Made by a program: the position numbers and the translations under genes | Part shown: in pieces, positions 51,625-60,113 of the stretch | Layout: each line of letters begins with the position of its first letter | How positions within the stretch are numbered: position 1 is the first letter of the stretch | DNA from: DATLZC01 sp037444005 | GTDB taxonomy: Bacteria; Chloroflexota; Dehalococcoidia; DSTF01; JACRBR01 | NCBI GenBank assembly: GCA_037444005.1 | Contig: JBBING010000003.1 | Coordinates: 1-64,000 of the forward strand | Direction: 5' to 3' | DNA length: 64,000 nucleotides | The notes under the pieces: model-generated | Seen by the model: the letters and a program-made list of their open reading frames with translations, nothing else | The model's database searches: none | Told to the model about the DNA's origin: nothing

Positions 51625-52656
51625 ATGAAAGTCGAGACGGGCGTTCGACAGGACGACCTCACGAAGGTGGCGGAGAGCGCGCGGGAAGCGGAAGCGCTGG
51701 GCTACGACGGCATCATCACCGCTCACACCGCGCACGATCCGCTGCTGCCGCTGGCCATCGCGGCGGTGAACACCGAGCGGATCACCCTCGGGACGGCGGT
51801 GCTGATCGCCTTCCCGCGGACTCCGATGGTGACAGCCATGGAGGCGTGGGACCTGCAGAAGGCGTCGAAAGGGCGCCTACTGCTGGGCCTCGGCACGCAA
51901 GTCAAAGGGCACAACATCCGTCGATTCAGCGTCGAGTGGCTGCCGCCAGGCCCGCGCCTGCGAGAGTACATTCAGTGCCTGCGGTCCATCTGGGATTGCT
52001 GGCAGAACGGGACGAAGCCGGAGTTCGTGGGGAAGTACTACCAGTTCACGCTAATGACGCCCTTCTTCAACCCGGGGCCCATCGAGCATCCTCACATCCC
52101 CATCTACGTCTCCGCCGTCAACCCGTACAACTGCCAGACCATCGGGATGCTGTGCGATGGCGCCCGCATCCACGGGTTCAACACGCCGAAGTATCTGCGC
52201 GAGGTCATCCTGCCGAACATCGAGGCGGGCGCGATGAAGGTCGGCCGCTCCCTGAAAGACATCGACATCGCCGGCGGCGGCTTCGTTGCCACCGGAAAGA
52301 CGTGGGACGACGTCGAGCGTGCGCGGGAGCAGGTGCGCAGCCAGGTCGCGTTCTACGCGTCTACCCGGACGTACAAGGCCGTGCTCGACCTCCATGGATG
52401 GGGAGAGACGTGCGACAAGCTCAACCGGATGGTCGCGGAGGGCAAGTGGAACGAGCTGAGCAAGGAGATCACCGACGAGATGCTGGACCAGTTCTGTGTG
52501 TCCGGCACGTACGACGACATCGTTCCGCGCATCCAGAAGCATTTCGACGGCATGGTGAACCGGCTGATGATCGGGCTGCCGTCGCGGACCGAGGAAGAGC
52601 GGGAGATCGCGCGGCACCTCATCGACCAGCTCCACCGGCTCGAGCCGTCGAGCTAG
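51625..52656 (+). CDS. LLM-class F420-dependent oxidoreductase
   Basis: 343 aa luciferase-like barrel. EAEALGYDGIITAHTAHDP, ITLGTAVLIAFPRTPMVTAM, GRLLLGLGTQVKGHNIRRF and IPIYVSAVNPYNCQTIGMLC fit the TIGR03617-type F420 group. Uses a deazaflavin or flavin coenzyme. Starts at ATG 51616 or 51625; GAGG lies 9 nt before the second. 7 bp before the hydroxyacid dehydrogenase. Confidence 0.88.
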   Translation: MKVETGVRQDDLTKVAESAREAEALGYDGIITAHTAHDPLLPLAIAAVNTERITLGTAVLIAFPRTPMVTAMEAWDLQKASKGRLLLGLGTQVKGHNIRRFSVEWLPPGPRLREYIQCLRSIWDCWQNGTKPEFVGKYYQFTLMTPFFNPGPIEHPHIPIYVSAVNPYNCQTIGMLCDGARIHGFNTPKYLREVILPNIEAGAMKVGRSLKDIDIAGGGFVATGKTWDDVERAREQVRSQVAFYASTRTYKAVLDLHGWGETCDKLNRMVAEGKWNELSKEITDEMLDQFCVSGTYDDIVPRIQKHFDGMVNRLMIGLPSRTEEEREIARHLIDQLHRLEPSS

Positions 52657-52663
52657 TCGCGCC

Positions 52664-53653
52664 ATGGCCAGCGGCGAGCGGCCCCGCGTCTTCGTGACCC
52701 GCCGGCTGCCCGGGGACGCCCTCGAGCGTCTGAGCGCGGCCGCTCACGTGGACGTGTGGGAGGGCGAGCTACCGCCGTCACGGGACGAGTTGATCGCGGG
52801 CGTCCGTGAAGCCGACGGCCTCATCTGCCTGCTCACGGACCGGATCGACGCCGGGGTGCTCGACGCGGCGCCGCGACTGCGAGTCGTCAGCACCATGGCC
52901 GTCGGGTACGACCACATCGATGTGGCGGTGGCGACGGCCCGCGGCATCCCTGTCGGTCACACGCCCGGCGTGCTCACGGAGACCACCGCCGACCTCGCGT
53001 GGGCGCTGCTCCTGGCGACGGCGCGGCGCGTCGTCGAAGGGGACCGCTTCGTCCGCGAAGGCCGCTGGAAGACGTGGGACCCGAACCTGCTGTTGGGCTA
53101 CGACGTACACGGCGCGACACTGGGCATCGTGGGCATGGGGGCCATCGGACAGGCGGTGGCGCGACGCGCCCTCGGATTCGGGATGCGGGTCCTGTACACG
53201 CGGCGATCGGCAGGCGAGGCGGAGATCGGCCGGCGAGTCTCGCTCGATGAGCTGCTCAGGGAGAGCGACTTCGTGTCGCTCCACGTGCCCCTCACGCCAG
53301 AAACGCGGCACCTCATCGGGGAGCGAGAGTTGCGGCTCATGAAGCGCACCGCGATCCTGATCAACACGGCGCGGGGCCCCGTCGTCGACCAGGCGGCGCT
53401 GGCGGCGGCCCTCCGCGAGGGCGTCATCGCGGGGGCGGGCGTCGACGTGACCGAGGTCGAACCGATCCCGCCCGACGATCCGCTGCTGGCGGCGCCGAAC
53501 GTGGTGATCCTGCCGCATATCGGCAGCGCGAGCCACGCGACGCGCACGCGGATGGCCGAGATGGCGGTGGAGAACTGCATCGCTGGTCTCGAGGGACGGC
53601 CGCTGCCTCACTGCGTGAACCCCGAGGTCGAACGGGAACGGAAGTCGACATAA
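52664..53653 (+). CDS. D-2-hydroxyacid dehydrogenase (glyoxylate/hydroxypyruvate reductase-like)
   Basis: 329 aa. Rossmann motif LGIVGMGAIGQAVARRALGFG; catalytic Arg in INTARGPVVDQAAL, Glu in DVTEVEPIPPDDPLL, His in VILPHIGSASHATR. The order and length match glyoxylate reductase/hydroxypyruvate reductase (GyaR-type). ATG start, same transcript as the LLM enzyme. Confidence 0.92.
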   Translation: MASGERPRVFVTRRLPGDALERLSAAAHVDVWEGELPPSRDELIAGVREADGLICLLTDRIDAGVLDAAPRLRVVSTMAVGYDHIDVAVATARGIPVGHTPGVLTETTADLAWALLLATARRVVEGDRFVREGRWKTWDPNLLLGYDVHGATLGIVGMGAIGQAVARRALGFGMRVLYTRRSAGEAEIGRRVSLDELLRESDFVSLHVPLTPETRHLIGERELRLMKRTAILINTARGPVVDQAALAAALREGVIAGAGVDVTEVEPIPPDDPLLAAPNVVILPHIGSASHATRTRMAEMAVENCIAGLEGRPLPHCVNPEVERERKST

Positions 53654-53673
53654 CGAAGCAAGGAGCGAGACAG

Positions 53674-54654
53674 TTGCGCGCGATTCGATTCCACGAGCTC
53701 GGTGGCCCGGAGGTCCTGCGGTACGAGGACGCGCCCGACCCGTCCCCCGGCGCCGGCGAAGTGCTGGTTCGGGTGCGGGCTGCGGGCGTGAACTACGCGG
53801 ACACGATGTTCACCCGCGGCCGATATTTTCTCCAGCCGCGGTTCCCGCAGATCCCGGGCCTGGAGATCGCGGGTGAAGTTGTGGCGCTGGGGGAAGGCGT
53901 GAAGGGCTTCGCGCCCGGCGATCGAGTGATGGCGGCGCTGGCCAACGCCGGCGGCTACGCAGAGCTCGCGGCCGTGCCGGCGCATCACCTGACACGCATC
54001 CCCGACGGGCTCGGCTGGACGGAAGCCGCCGCCATCCCGGTGCAGGCGGTGACGGCAGACCAGGTGCTGCATCTCGCGGGGCGCCTTCAGGCCGGGGAGA
54101 CGGTGCTCGTACACGCGGCGGCCGGCGGCGTCGGCGTGATGCTCGTGCAGATGGCGAAGCTGGCCGGGGCCCGGGTGGTCGCGACGGCGTCGACCGAGCA
54201 GAAGCGGGAGCTCGCCCGCACGCTCGGGGCCGACGTCGCGATCGACTACACGAAGCCCGGTTGGGCCGACGCGGTGCTCGAGGCCACGGACGGCAGAGGC
54301 GCCGACGTCATCTGCGAGATGGTGGGAGGCGATGTCTTCGCTCAGAGCCTGCGGTGCCTCGCGCCGTGGGGCCGTCTCGTGGTGTTCGGCGTCGCGGGTC
54401 CGGAGATGCCGTCACTGAATCCAGCGGTCCTGATGCGCCTCAACCAGACCGTGGTCGGATACTACTTGACGACGGCGATGGAGCGCGCCGATCTCATGGC
54501 GCCGACCCATGAGCGCATCTTCCGGGCTCTCGAGGGCGGATGGCTGCGGATCGTCGTCGGCGAGACGGCGCCACTGTCGGCCGCCGCTGACGTGCACCGG
54601 CGGATGGTGGCGCGGGAGACCACGGGAAAGCTCGTGCTCATCCCGGACGCGTAA
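53674..54654 (+). CDS. NADPH:quinone oxidoreductase-type MDR protein
   Basis: 326 aa, zinc-free medium-chain dehydrogenase. MRAIRFHELGGPEVLRYEDA-like beginning, VNYADTMFTRGRYFLQPRFP, NADPH site VHAAAGGVGVMLVQMAKLAG, and DYTKPGWADAVLEATDGRGA. Reduces quinones or enones. TTG start with AAGGAGCGAG upstream. Its TAA is immediately followed by the convergent dehalogenase stop, with no spacer. Confidence 0.92.
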   Translation: MRAIRFHELGGPEVLRYEDAPDPSPGAGEVLVRVRAAGVNYADTMFTRGRYFLQPRFPQIPGLEIAGEVVALGEGVKGFAPGDRVMAALANAGGYAELAAVPAHHLTRIPDGLGWTEAAAIPVQAVTADQVLHLAGRLQAGETVLVHAAAGGVGVMLVQMAKLAGARVVATASTEQKRELARTLGADVAIDYTKPGWADAVLEATDGRGADVICEMVGGDVFAQSLRCLAPWGRLVVFGVAGPEMPSLNPAVLMRLNQTVVGYYLTTAMERADLMAPTHERIFRALEGGWLRIVVGETAPLSAAADVHRRMVARETTGKLVLIPDA

Positions 54655-55554
54655 CTATCGCGCCGGGTTCGCCCGGACGAAGTCCACGATCACCTGCGCG
54701 AGCTCCTCGCCTTTGTCCTCCTGGAGGAAGTGCCCGGCGCCCTCGATGGTGGCGTGAGGCTGCCCGCGCGCCCCGGGGACTCGCGCCCGAAAGATGGCGT
54801 CGGCGCCGCGCGTGATGGGATCGCTATCGCTGAACGCCGTCAGAAACGGCTTCTCCCACCGCTCGAGCACGGCCCACGCGCGCCGGTTGGCTTCTGACGC
54901 CGGGTCATCCGGCCGCGTGGGCACAAGCATCGGAAAGGCGCGCGCGCCGGCCTTGTACCGCTCGTCGGGGAAGGGCGCGTCGTAGGCGGCGACGACCTCG
55001 GGCGGGAGCTCCGAGACACAGCCGCGGCTCACGATGAAGCCAATGGGCAGCTCGGGCGCTTCCTGCGAGAACCGCTGCCATCGCAGAAACGCCTCTCCCG
55101 GCGGGCGGTCCCCCGTGGGAAGAAAGGTGTTCGCCGCCACGATCCGGGCGAAGCGTTCGGGATGCTCGGCGGCGACGCGCAGTCCGATGAGCCCGCCCCA
55201 GTCCTGCCCCACGAGCGTGATCCCGCGCAGGTCGAGCGCCTGGATGAACTCCCACAGGCTGTCGACGTGGAAGTGGTACGAGTAGTCGTCTCGGCTCGCG
55301 GGTTTGTCGGAGCGACCGAAGCCGAAGAAGTCGGGCGCGACGGCTCGCAGGCCGGCGTCGACCAGCGCGGGAATCATCTTGCGGTAGAGGTAGGACCACG
55401 ACGGCTCGCCGTGGAGCAAAAGGACCGGCTCCCGATCCGGTGGGCCCTCGTCCACGTAGTGCATCCGCAGGCCGCGGATCTCGACGTAGCGGGGGGCGAA
55501 GGGATAGCCCGGCAGGTTGGAGAGGCGCTCGTCCGGAGTGCGCAACACGTCCAT
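54655..55554 (-). CDS. haloalkane dehalogenase
   Basis: 299 aa alpha/beta-hydrolase of HLD subfamily I. HGEPSWSYLYRKMIPALVDA, nucleophile Asp in LVGQDWGGLIG with its halide-binding Trp, acid in FSDSDPITRGADA and His in EGAGHFLQEDKG. Hydrolyses carbon-halogen bonds in short haloalkanes. Start ATG 55554; 14 bp separate it from the ferritin gene upstream. Could also be a related epoxide hydrolase, but QDWGG with the HGEPSWSYLYR loop favours dehalogenase. Confidence 0.88.
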   Translation of the reverse strand: MDVLRTPDERLSNLPGYPFAPRYVEIRGLRMHYVDEGPPDREPVLLLHGEPSWSYLYRKMIPALVDAGLRAVAPDFFGFGRSDKPASRDDYSYHFHVDSLWEFIQALDLRGITLVGQDWGGLIGLRVAAEHPERFARIVAANTFLPTGDRPPGEAFLRWQRFSQEAPELPIGFIVSRGCVSELPPEVVAAYDAPFPDERYKAGARAFPMLVPTRPDDPASEANRRAWAVLERWEKPFLTAFSDSDPITRGADAIFRARVPGARGQPHATIEGAGHFLQEDKGEELAQVIVDFVRANPAR

Positions 55555-55568
55555 ACAGTCGTCCTCGG

Positions 55569-56069
55569 TCAGGAGGCCGCCCGCTGGGCGAGCTGGCGGT
55601 CCACCATCAGGAGGGCGGCCCCGCTGTCGCCCGCGAGCCGCAGCATCGCCAGGATCTCCGCGGCCGACTTCTCCTCCTCTACCTGCTCGTCCACATACCA
55701 CTGGAGCAACGCCTGGGCGGCGTAGTCCTTCTCGGTGACCGCGAGGTCGTACAGGCGGTAGATGGCAGCCGTGACCTCCTGTTCGTGCGACAGCACCTGC
55801 TCGAAGATCGCCGTGAGCGAGCCGAACTGGGCCGGAGGCGCCTCGATACCGCCGAGGGTGACCTCGCCGCCGCGCTCGGTCACGTAGTCGATGAGCTTGG
55901 TGGCGTGCCCCAACTCCTCCTGCCACTGGAGGCGGAGCCAGTGGGCGGCGCCCGTGAGGTTTCGCTGGTCGCAGAACGCGGACATGCTCAGGTAGAGGTA
56001 GGCGGAAGCGAGCTCGGCGTTGATCTGTTCGTTGAGGGCCTTGCGCATGGCGTCCGAGAGTGCGGGCAT
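55569..56069 (-). CDS. bacterial non-haem ferritin
   Basis: 166 aa, single four-helix ferritin domain. Ferroxidase residues: Glu in QINAELASAYLYLSM, Glu and His in WQEELGHATKL, Glu in SHEQEVTAAIY, and Glu/Gln in YVDEQVEEEKSA. Iron storage. GGAGG lies 8 nt before ATG 56069. Longer frame to 56375 is complement of the next gene. Confidence 0.93.
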   Translation of the reverse strand: MPALSDAMRKALNEQINAELASAYLYLSMSAFCDQRNLTGAAHWLRLQWQEELGHATKLIDYVTERGGEVTLGGIEAPPAQFGSLTAIFEQVLSHEQEVTAAIYRLYDLAVTEKDYAAQALLQWYVDEQVEEEKSAAEILAMLRLAGDSGAALLMVDRQLAQRAAS

Positions 56070-56218
56070 GGGAGAACCTCCTCGTTCTTTGGCGGTATGG
56101 TACGGCCTTCCGCCGCCGAGCGCATCCTCTGCAGCGACTGGCCGCGGAAACGCCGACAGGAAATGTCGCTGACGTCCGATAGTATCCTGGAACGTTCGCG
56201 TATTTTGAAAGGAGAGGC

Positions 56219-56485
56219 ATGCTGCGCTTCTTTGCAGGGTTTCTGGCGGGCGTCGCCATCGTCGCGGGCGTGCTGACCGGGAAGATGGCGTTCGCAAGCC
56301 CGGAACGTCAGACGCTGTGGTCGGACTTCTGCATCTACCGGGTTGAGGACGTCTCGTACTGGCTCGATCTGCCATACGGAAGCGCGAAGATGATCACGGG
56401 GGTCGCGGGCAATTGGGACGGCTGGATCAGCGACTATCAGGTGGTGAACGCCGTCGGCGCCTTCGGTTGCCAGCGCGTGTACTGA
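56219..56485 (+). CDS. small exported or membrane-anchored hypothetical protein
   Basis: 88 aa. N-terminal hydrophobic segment MLRFFAGFLAGVAIVAGVL acting as signal or anchor, then a small domain with two Cys (SDFCIYRVEDVSYWLDLPYG and AFGCQRVY). Strong SD GAAAGGAGAG 5 nt before ATG. Not recognised. Divergent from ferritin. Confidence 0.65.
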   Translation: MLRFFAGFLAGVAIVAGVLTGKMAFASPERQTLWSDFCIYRVEDVSYWLDLPYGSAKMITGVAGNWDGWISDYQVVNAVGAFGCQRVY

Positions 56486-56549
56486 GAGGTCTATCGATCG
56501 CGTCCCCTCGATGTGACCGAATGCCCGTCTAAGCGTGACAGGATCGTGG

Positions 56550-56626
56550 TGGCGCCCTCGGCAGGACTCGAACCTGCGACCTACTGATTCGAAGTCAGGC
56601 GCTCTATCCGACTGAGCTACGAGGGC
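56550..56626 (-). tRNA. tRNA-Arg (anticodon TCG)
   Basis: Cloverleaf with acceptor GCCCTCG/CGAGGGC, D arm GCTC-AGTCGGATA-GAGC, anticodon loop CTTCGAA (TCG), T loop GTTCGAGTC, discriminator G and encoded CCA. The first pair of the anticodon stem (27-43) is a C-T mismatch, the remaining four pair. Confidence 0.95.
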
Positions 56627-56653
56627 GCGGCGTCGAAGGGCGCCACCCCGTGG

Positions 56654-56682
56654 TTGCGTCCCTCGCCCAAAGCCTTTACAGT
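56654..56682 (+). promoter_or_regulatory. promoter upstream of mgtE
   Basis: TTGCGT (56654-56659), 17-bp spacer, TACAGT (56677-56682). The predicted leader to mgtE is about 145 nt and contains a strong hairpin. Confidence 0.5.
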
Positions 56683-56782
56683 GCCAGAGGAGGCGCCGGA
56701 ACGCCATTCGTGGTGGCTCTGGCGCAGTCTACCATGGGTTCGAATTCGCTCTCAATGCAACTCGAGGCGTCTTCCAATCCGG

Positions 56783-56813
56783 AGGGCCCGGGCGATCGTC
56801 GCTCGTGGGCCCT
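56783..56813 (+). promoter_or_regulatory. strong leader hairpin just upstream of mgtE
   Basis: AGGGCCC (56783-56789) pairs with GGGCCCT (56807-56813), and an inner GCGA/TCGC pair extends it. It lies 20 nt before ATG 56834, which has no good SD. May act as attenuator or translation control. It is not a recognisable M-box magnesium riboswitch. Confidence 0.4.
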
Positions 56814-56833
56814 GACATGGGACATTCACGGTT

Positions 56834-58186
56834 ATGGCGGTGGAAGCTCGCCAGCAGCAGCTTCTCGACGAGGTGCGCGCGCTCGTCGAGTCGGGCGAGG
56901 TGCGCAAGGCGCTCTCGCTGCTGGCTGCGCTTCACCCGGCCGACCAGGCTGACGTCATAGAGGAGCTGGGCCCCGCCCTCCGCGAGCCCCTGCTCCGCAC
57001 CTTCTCCCCCGACGAAACCGCCGAAATCCTCGAACATCTCGCCGAAGAGCCCCGCGAACGGCTGGTCCGCACCCTGGCCCCCGAGTTCCTCGGGCCGGTG
57101 CTCGACCACGTCCACGAGGACGTAGCCGCGGACATCCTCCAGGCCCTCGACCGCGAACAGGCGGAAGCGGTCCTCGCCCGCATGGAGGAGCCCGACCGCG
57201 TGCGCAGCCTCCTGGCGCACGAGGAGGAGACGGCCGGCGGGCGCATGACGCCCGCGGTCGTGGCTCTGCACAAGGGGTGGACCGTCGACGAGGCCATCGC
57301 CTACCTCCGCTCGCAGAAGCCGGACGTCGACTACCCGTACTACCTCTACGTGGTCGACGCCGACCACCGGCTCGAAGGCATCGTGAGTATGCGCCAGCTC
57401 ATCGTGTCCGACCCGGGCACGAAGCTGGGCGACATCATGGACCGCGACGTCATCAGCGTCGCCGCTGGCGCGGACCAGGAGGTGGCCGCGGAGAAGATGC
57501 GGCACTACGACCTGATGGCGCTGCCCGTGGTCGACGACGACGGGCGCCTGGTGGGCGTCATCACCGCCGATGACGTGCTCGATGTGCAGGTGGAGGAGGC
57601 GACGGAGGACATCTACCGGCAGGCCGGCCTCGACGTGCAGGAGTCGGTGCTCAGCCCCGTCGGGACGGCGCTGCGCCGCCGGGTGCCGTGGCTGCTCGTC
57701 AACCTCACGACGGCGTTCGTGGCCGCGCTCACGGTGAGCGCGTTCGAGGGGACGATCTCGCGGGTCGCGATGCTGGCGGCCTTCATGCCCATCATCGCGG
57801 GACATGGCGGGAACACGGGTACACAGGCGACGACGCTCGTGGTGCGCGGGCTCGCCCTGGGCGAGGTCAGCGTGCGGGACGCCGCGCGCGTCGCCGCTAA
57901 GGAGATTGCGTTCGGATTCATCCACGGGCTCATCGCCGGGCTCCTGACCGCGGGGCTGGCGCTTGCCCTGTCGCAGAACGTGTGGCTCTCGCTCGTGGTG
58001 CTGGTCGCGATGGTGGGGAATCTCGTGGTCGCGGGGCTCGCCGGCGCGCTCATTCCTCTCGGACTCAAGGCTATCCGGATCGACCCCGCCCTGGCGTCGG
58101 CGATCTGGCTCACCACCTTCACGGACGTGATGGGCTTCCTGTTCCTGCTCGGGCTAGGGAGCCTGCTGGTGGACCGGCTGGCGTAA
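56834..58186 (+). CDS. mgtE: magnesium transporter MgtE
   Basis: 450 aa. Cytosolic N domain (residues 1-125) with superhelical repeats, CBS pair (MTPAVVALHKGWTVDEAIAYL and DIMDRDVISVAAGADQEVAA), connecting helix, then five membrane helices with the pore motif AFMPIIAGHGGNTGTQATT. Imports Mg2+ with gating by the cytosolic domains. Convergent with the next gene. Confidence 0.94.
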   Translation: MAVEARQQQLLDEVRALVESGEVRKALSLLAALHPADQADVIEELGPALREPLLRTFSPDETAEILEHLAEEPRERLVRTLAPEFLGPVLDHVHEDVAADILQALDREQAEAVLARMEEPDRVRSLLAHEEETAGGRMTPAVVALHKGWTVDEAIAYLRSQKPDVDYPYYLYVVDADHRLEGIVSMRQLIVSDPGTKLGDIMDRDVISVAAGADQEVAAEKMRHYDLMALPVVDDDGRLVGVITADDVLDVQVEEATEDIYRQAGLDVQESVLSPVGTALRRRVPWLLVNLTTAFVAALTVSAFEGTISRVAMLAAFMPIIAGHGGNTGTQATTLVVRGLALGEVSVRDAARVAAKEIAFGFIHGLIAGLLTAGLALALSQNVWLSLVVLVAMVGNLVVAGLAGALIPLGLKAIRIDPALASAIWLTTFTDVMGFLFLLGLGSLLVDRLA

Positions 58187-58208
58187 GGCCGGCGCGCGCC
58201 TCCGGACG

Positions 58209-59192
58209 CTAGTTCTCTTCGCGGGTCGAGCGGTCGACTACGAGGTCGATGCGGGTGTAGCCCTCGTGCGCGTCGTCCTCCGAGGCGGTGACGGCGCCGG
58301 TGAACCGCTCATCGGGGTCGTTGAAGGACATGGTGTCCTCGCCGCCGGCCGACGCGTCGTCGACATTCCAGCCCTGTTCCTCGAAGGCGCCGCGGTAGAA
58401 GTCCATCACCGCGGCGATGTTGTCGCGCGTGAGGGCGGAGAGGAAGAATCGCGTCGAGCCCGGCTGCTTCAGGAACGCCGCGTCGGTGACGACCGCCTCC
58501 GGGTACACGGGGACCTCGGCGGGAAAATCGGGCGGCAGCGCGCGGCTTTCCTCGACAGGAGGCTCGCCCGTGTCCTCGTGGGGCGCCTGCACCACGGTGA
58601 GGATGGTCGTCGTGCCCTGCTTCTGGCTCCGGATGTTCACCGCGCCCTGCACGTCGGGGTCCTCGACGTTCGAGAACTGCACGGCGACGATGTCAGGGCT
58701 GGACGAGCCGCCGGTCACCTGCCACGGGTCCTCATCGAGCGCCTCGAGGAAGTACGCGACGACCGCGTCTTCCGCCTCGTCGACCCGGCTTACGAGCAGG
58801 TAGGTGTCCGTGCCGTCGCCCAGGCTCAGGCGGTAGGAGACGACGAGGCGGGCGTCGGGATGCGCGGGGAGATCGTCCGGCAGCGAGTCGGGTGTGGCCG
58901 CGATGAATTCGTCGAACCGGGAATCGCTGTCGCCCGAGAGCGCGAGGATCGCAGCGATGGACGCCGCGGTCTGGCGGTCGGCGTCGACCTCGCTTCCGCC
59001 GCGGTCGACCAGAAGGAACGCCGCGGCTACGGCGCCTCCCGCTACGATCGCGCCCACGAGCGCCGCAAGCGCGAGCGCGAACCGGCCCGAACGGCGCGGG
59101 CGGTCGAAGCCGTACTCGAAGGTGCGGAGGGGTGCGCTCTCGTCGGGCGGGGGCGGCGCCGGTGGTTCAGCGGGAGGGACGGATTCGGGCAC
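58209..59192 (-). CDS. membrane protein with a single N-terminal helix, unknown function
   Basis: 327 aa. Pro-rich cytoplasmic N-terminus (PPAEPPAPPPPDES), one helix (FALALAALVGAIVAGGAVAAAFLL), then two extracytoplasmic modules (about 75-190 and 210-320) that share strand patterns (SYRLSLGDGTDTYLLVSRVD; FFLSALTRDNIAAVMDFYRG). Not recognised. GTG start chosen because upstream residues come from the tRNA region. Confidence 0.65.
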   Translation of the reverse strand: MPESVPPAEPPAPPPPDESAPLRTFEYGFDRPRRSGRFALALAALVGAIVAGGAVAAAFLLVDRGGSEVDADRQTAASIAAILALSGDSDSRFDEFIAATPDSLPDDLPAHPDARLVVSYRLSLGDGTDTYLLVSRVDEAEDAVVAYFLEALDEDPWQVTGGSSSPDIVAVQFSNVEDPDVQGAVNIRSQKQGTTTILTVVQAPHEDTGEPPVEESRALPPDFPAEVPVYPEAVVTDAAFLKQPGSTRFFLSALTRDNIAAVMDFYRGAFEEQGWNVDDASAGGEDTMSFNDPDERFTGAVTASEDDAHEGYTRIDLVVDRSTREEN

Positions 59193-59225
59193 GTGACCCC
59201 CGGGCGTGATCGCGAAGGTGGATGA

Positions 59226-59302
59226 TGGGGTGGACGGAGGGATTCGAACCCTCGATCTCCTGGGCCACAACCAGGCGCATTAACCGCTATGCAACGCCCA
59301 CC
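59226..59302 (-). tRNA. tRNA-His (anticodon GTG)
   Basis: Acceptor GTGGGCG/CGTCCAC with an extra 5' G at position -1 (59302) as required for histidine tRNA, anticodon loop TTGTGGC (GTG), T loop GTTCGAATC, discriminator C73, CCA encoded at 59226-59228. Confidence 0.95.
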
Positions 59303-59305
59303 GCG

Positions 59306-59331
59306 AAAAAAGTGTGCCCTTTCGGGGGCAC
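59306..59331 (-). terminator. intrinsic terminator
   Basis: On the minus strand GTGCCC, short loop with CGAAA, GGGCAC, then T6. Ends the phosphoesterase transcript just 4 bp before the 5' end of tRNA-His. Confidence 0.75.
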
Positions 59332-59434
59332 GTCGGCGCTGGCGAACCCTGACGTCAGCCTCACGATAGCGGACGCCCGAAGGGCGGGTCAAGGCGAACT
59401 CGCCGCGCCCTGGAGACGGGCGCCTCCGCACTGA

Positions 59435-59998
59435 TTACGCGCGTCTTGGGATGGGCTCGGCGCCCGGCAACCACTCCACCCAGGCGCGCGCAGTCCCGCC
59501 GTCGATCTCGAGGAAGCCGATGGTACCTTTGCGCGTGGTGTAGTTCCGCGGAAACGTGGGCGAGCCGGGATTCACGAGGAGCACGCCCTTGAGTTCGGAC
59601 ACCTCCTCGACGTGCGTATCGCCGTAGACGATGACGTCGACGGGCCCGCCGAAATGATGGTCCATCATGGACTCGAGCGTCCGATGGGGTGGCCACTCTG
59701 GCAAGGCGAGGTCGTGGACCAGACCGACGCGCAGACCGCCGAAGGTGAGGACGTGGGCGCGTTTGAGGCGCGGGTCGTCCGGGGTCACCGGCCTGCCGCC
59801 CCCTCCGTCGTCTCCGTTGCCGCGCGCGGCGAACACCGGGACGCCGCAGCGCTGTTCGAGCCAGTCCAGCACCTCGATCGCGTGCAGATCGCCCGCATGC
59901 AGGATGGCGTCGACATCGCGAAAGGCGTCGTACACCTCGGGCCAGAGGGCGTCTCGCGCCTCCGGGATGTGGGTGTCCGAGATGAGCCCGATGCGCAT
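59435..59998 (-). CDS. YfcE/MJ0936-type metallophosphoesterase
   Basis: 187 aa. MRIGLISDTHIPEARD, AILHAGDLHAIEVLDWLE, ARGNGDDGG, VGLVHD and VIVYGDTHVEE are the five metal-ligand blocks of this calcineurin-like subgroup. Phosphodiesterase on small nucleotides. ATG 59998 lies 6 nt after minus-strand TATCCT (60005-60010), so the mRNA is likely leaderless. Confidence 0.9.
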   Translation of the reverse strand: MRIGLISDTHIPEARDALWPEVYDAFRDVDAILHAGDLHAIEVLDWLEQRCGVPVFAARGNGDDGGGGRPVTPDDPRLKRAHVLTFGGLRVGLVHDLALPEWPPHRTLESMMDHHFGGPVDVIVYGDTHVEEVSELKGVLLVNPGSPTFPRNYTTRKGTIGFLEIDGGTARAWVEWLPGAEPIPRRA

Positions 59999-60004
59999 AC
60001 GCGA

Positions 60005-60010
60005 AGGATA
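60005..60010 (-). promoter_or_regulatory. -10 hexamer of leaderless phosphoesterase gene
   Basis: Minus-strand TATCCT with 6 nt to the start ATG. Confidence 0.5.
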
Positions 60011-60113
60011 ACAGAGCTTCGGCTGGGGCGGGCCGGCCCCCACTCGGACGTGCCGACGAGGAGCGCGTTCCGATAGAATTGGGGCGCGGGACCACGCAGC
60101 AGGAGTTCTAGCG

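Noticed and set aside
56627..56833. M-box or other Mg2+ riboswitch upstream of mgtE
   Set aside because: The stretch is short and lacks the conserved M-box core; only a single GC hairpin is seen.
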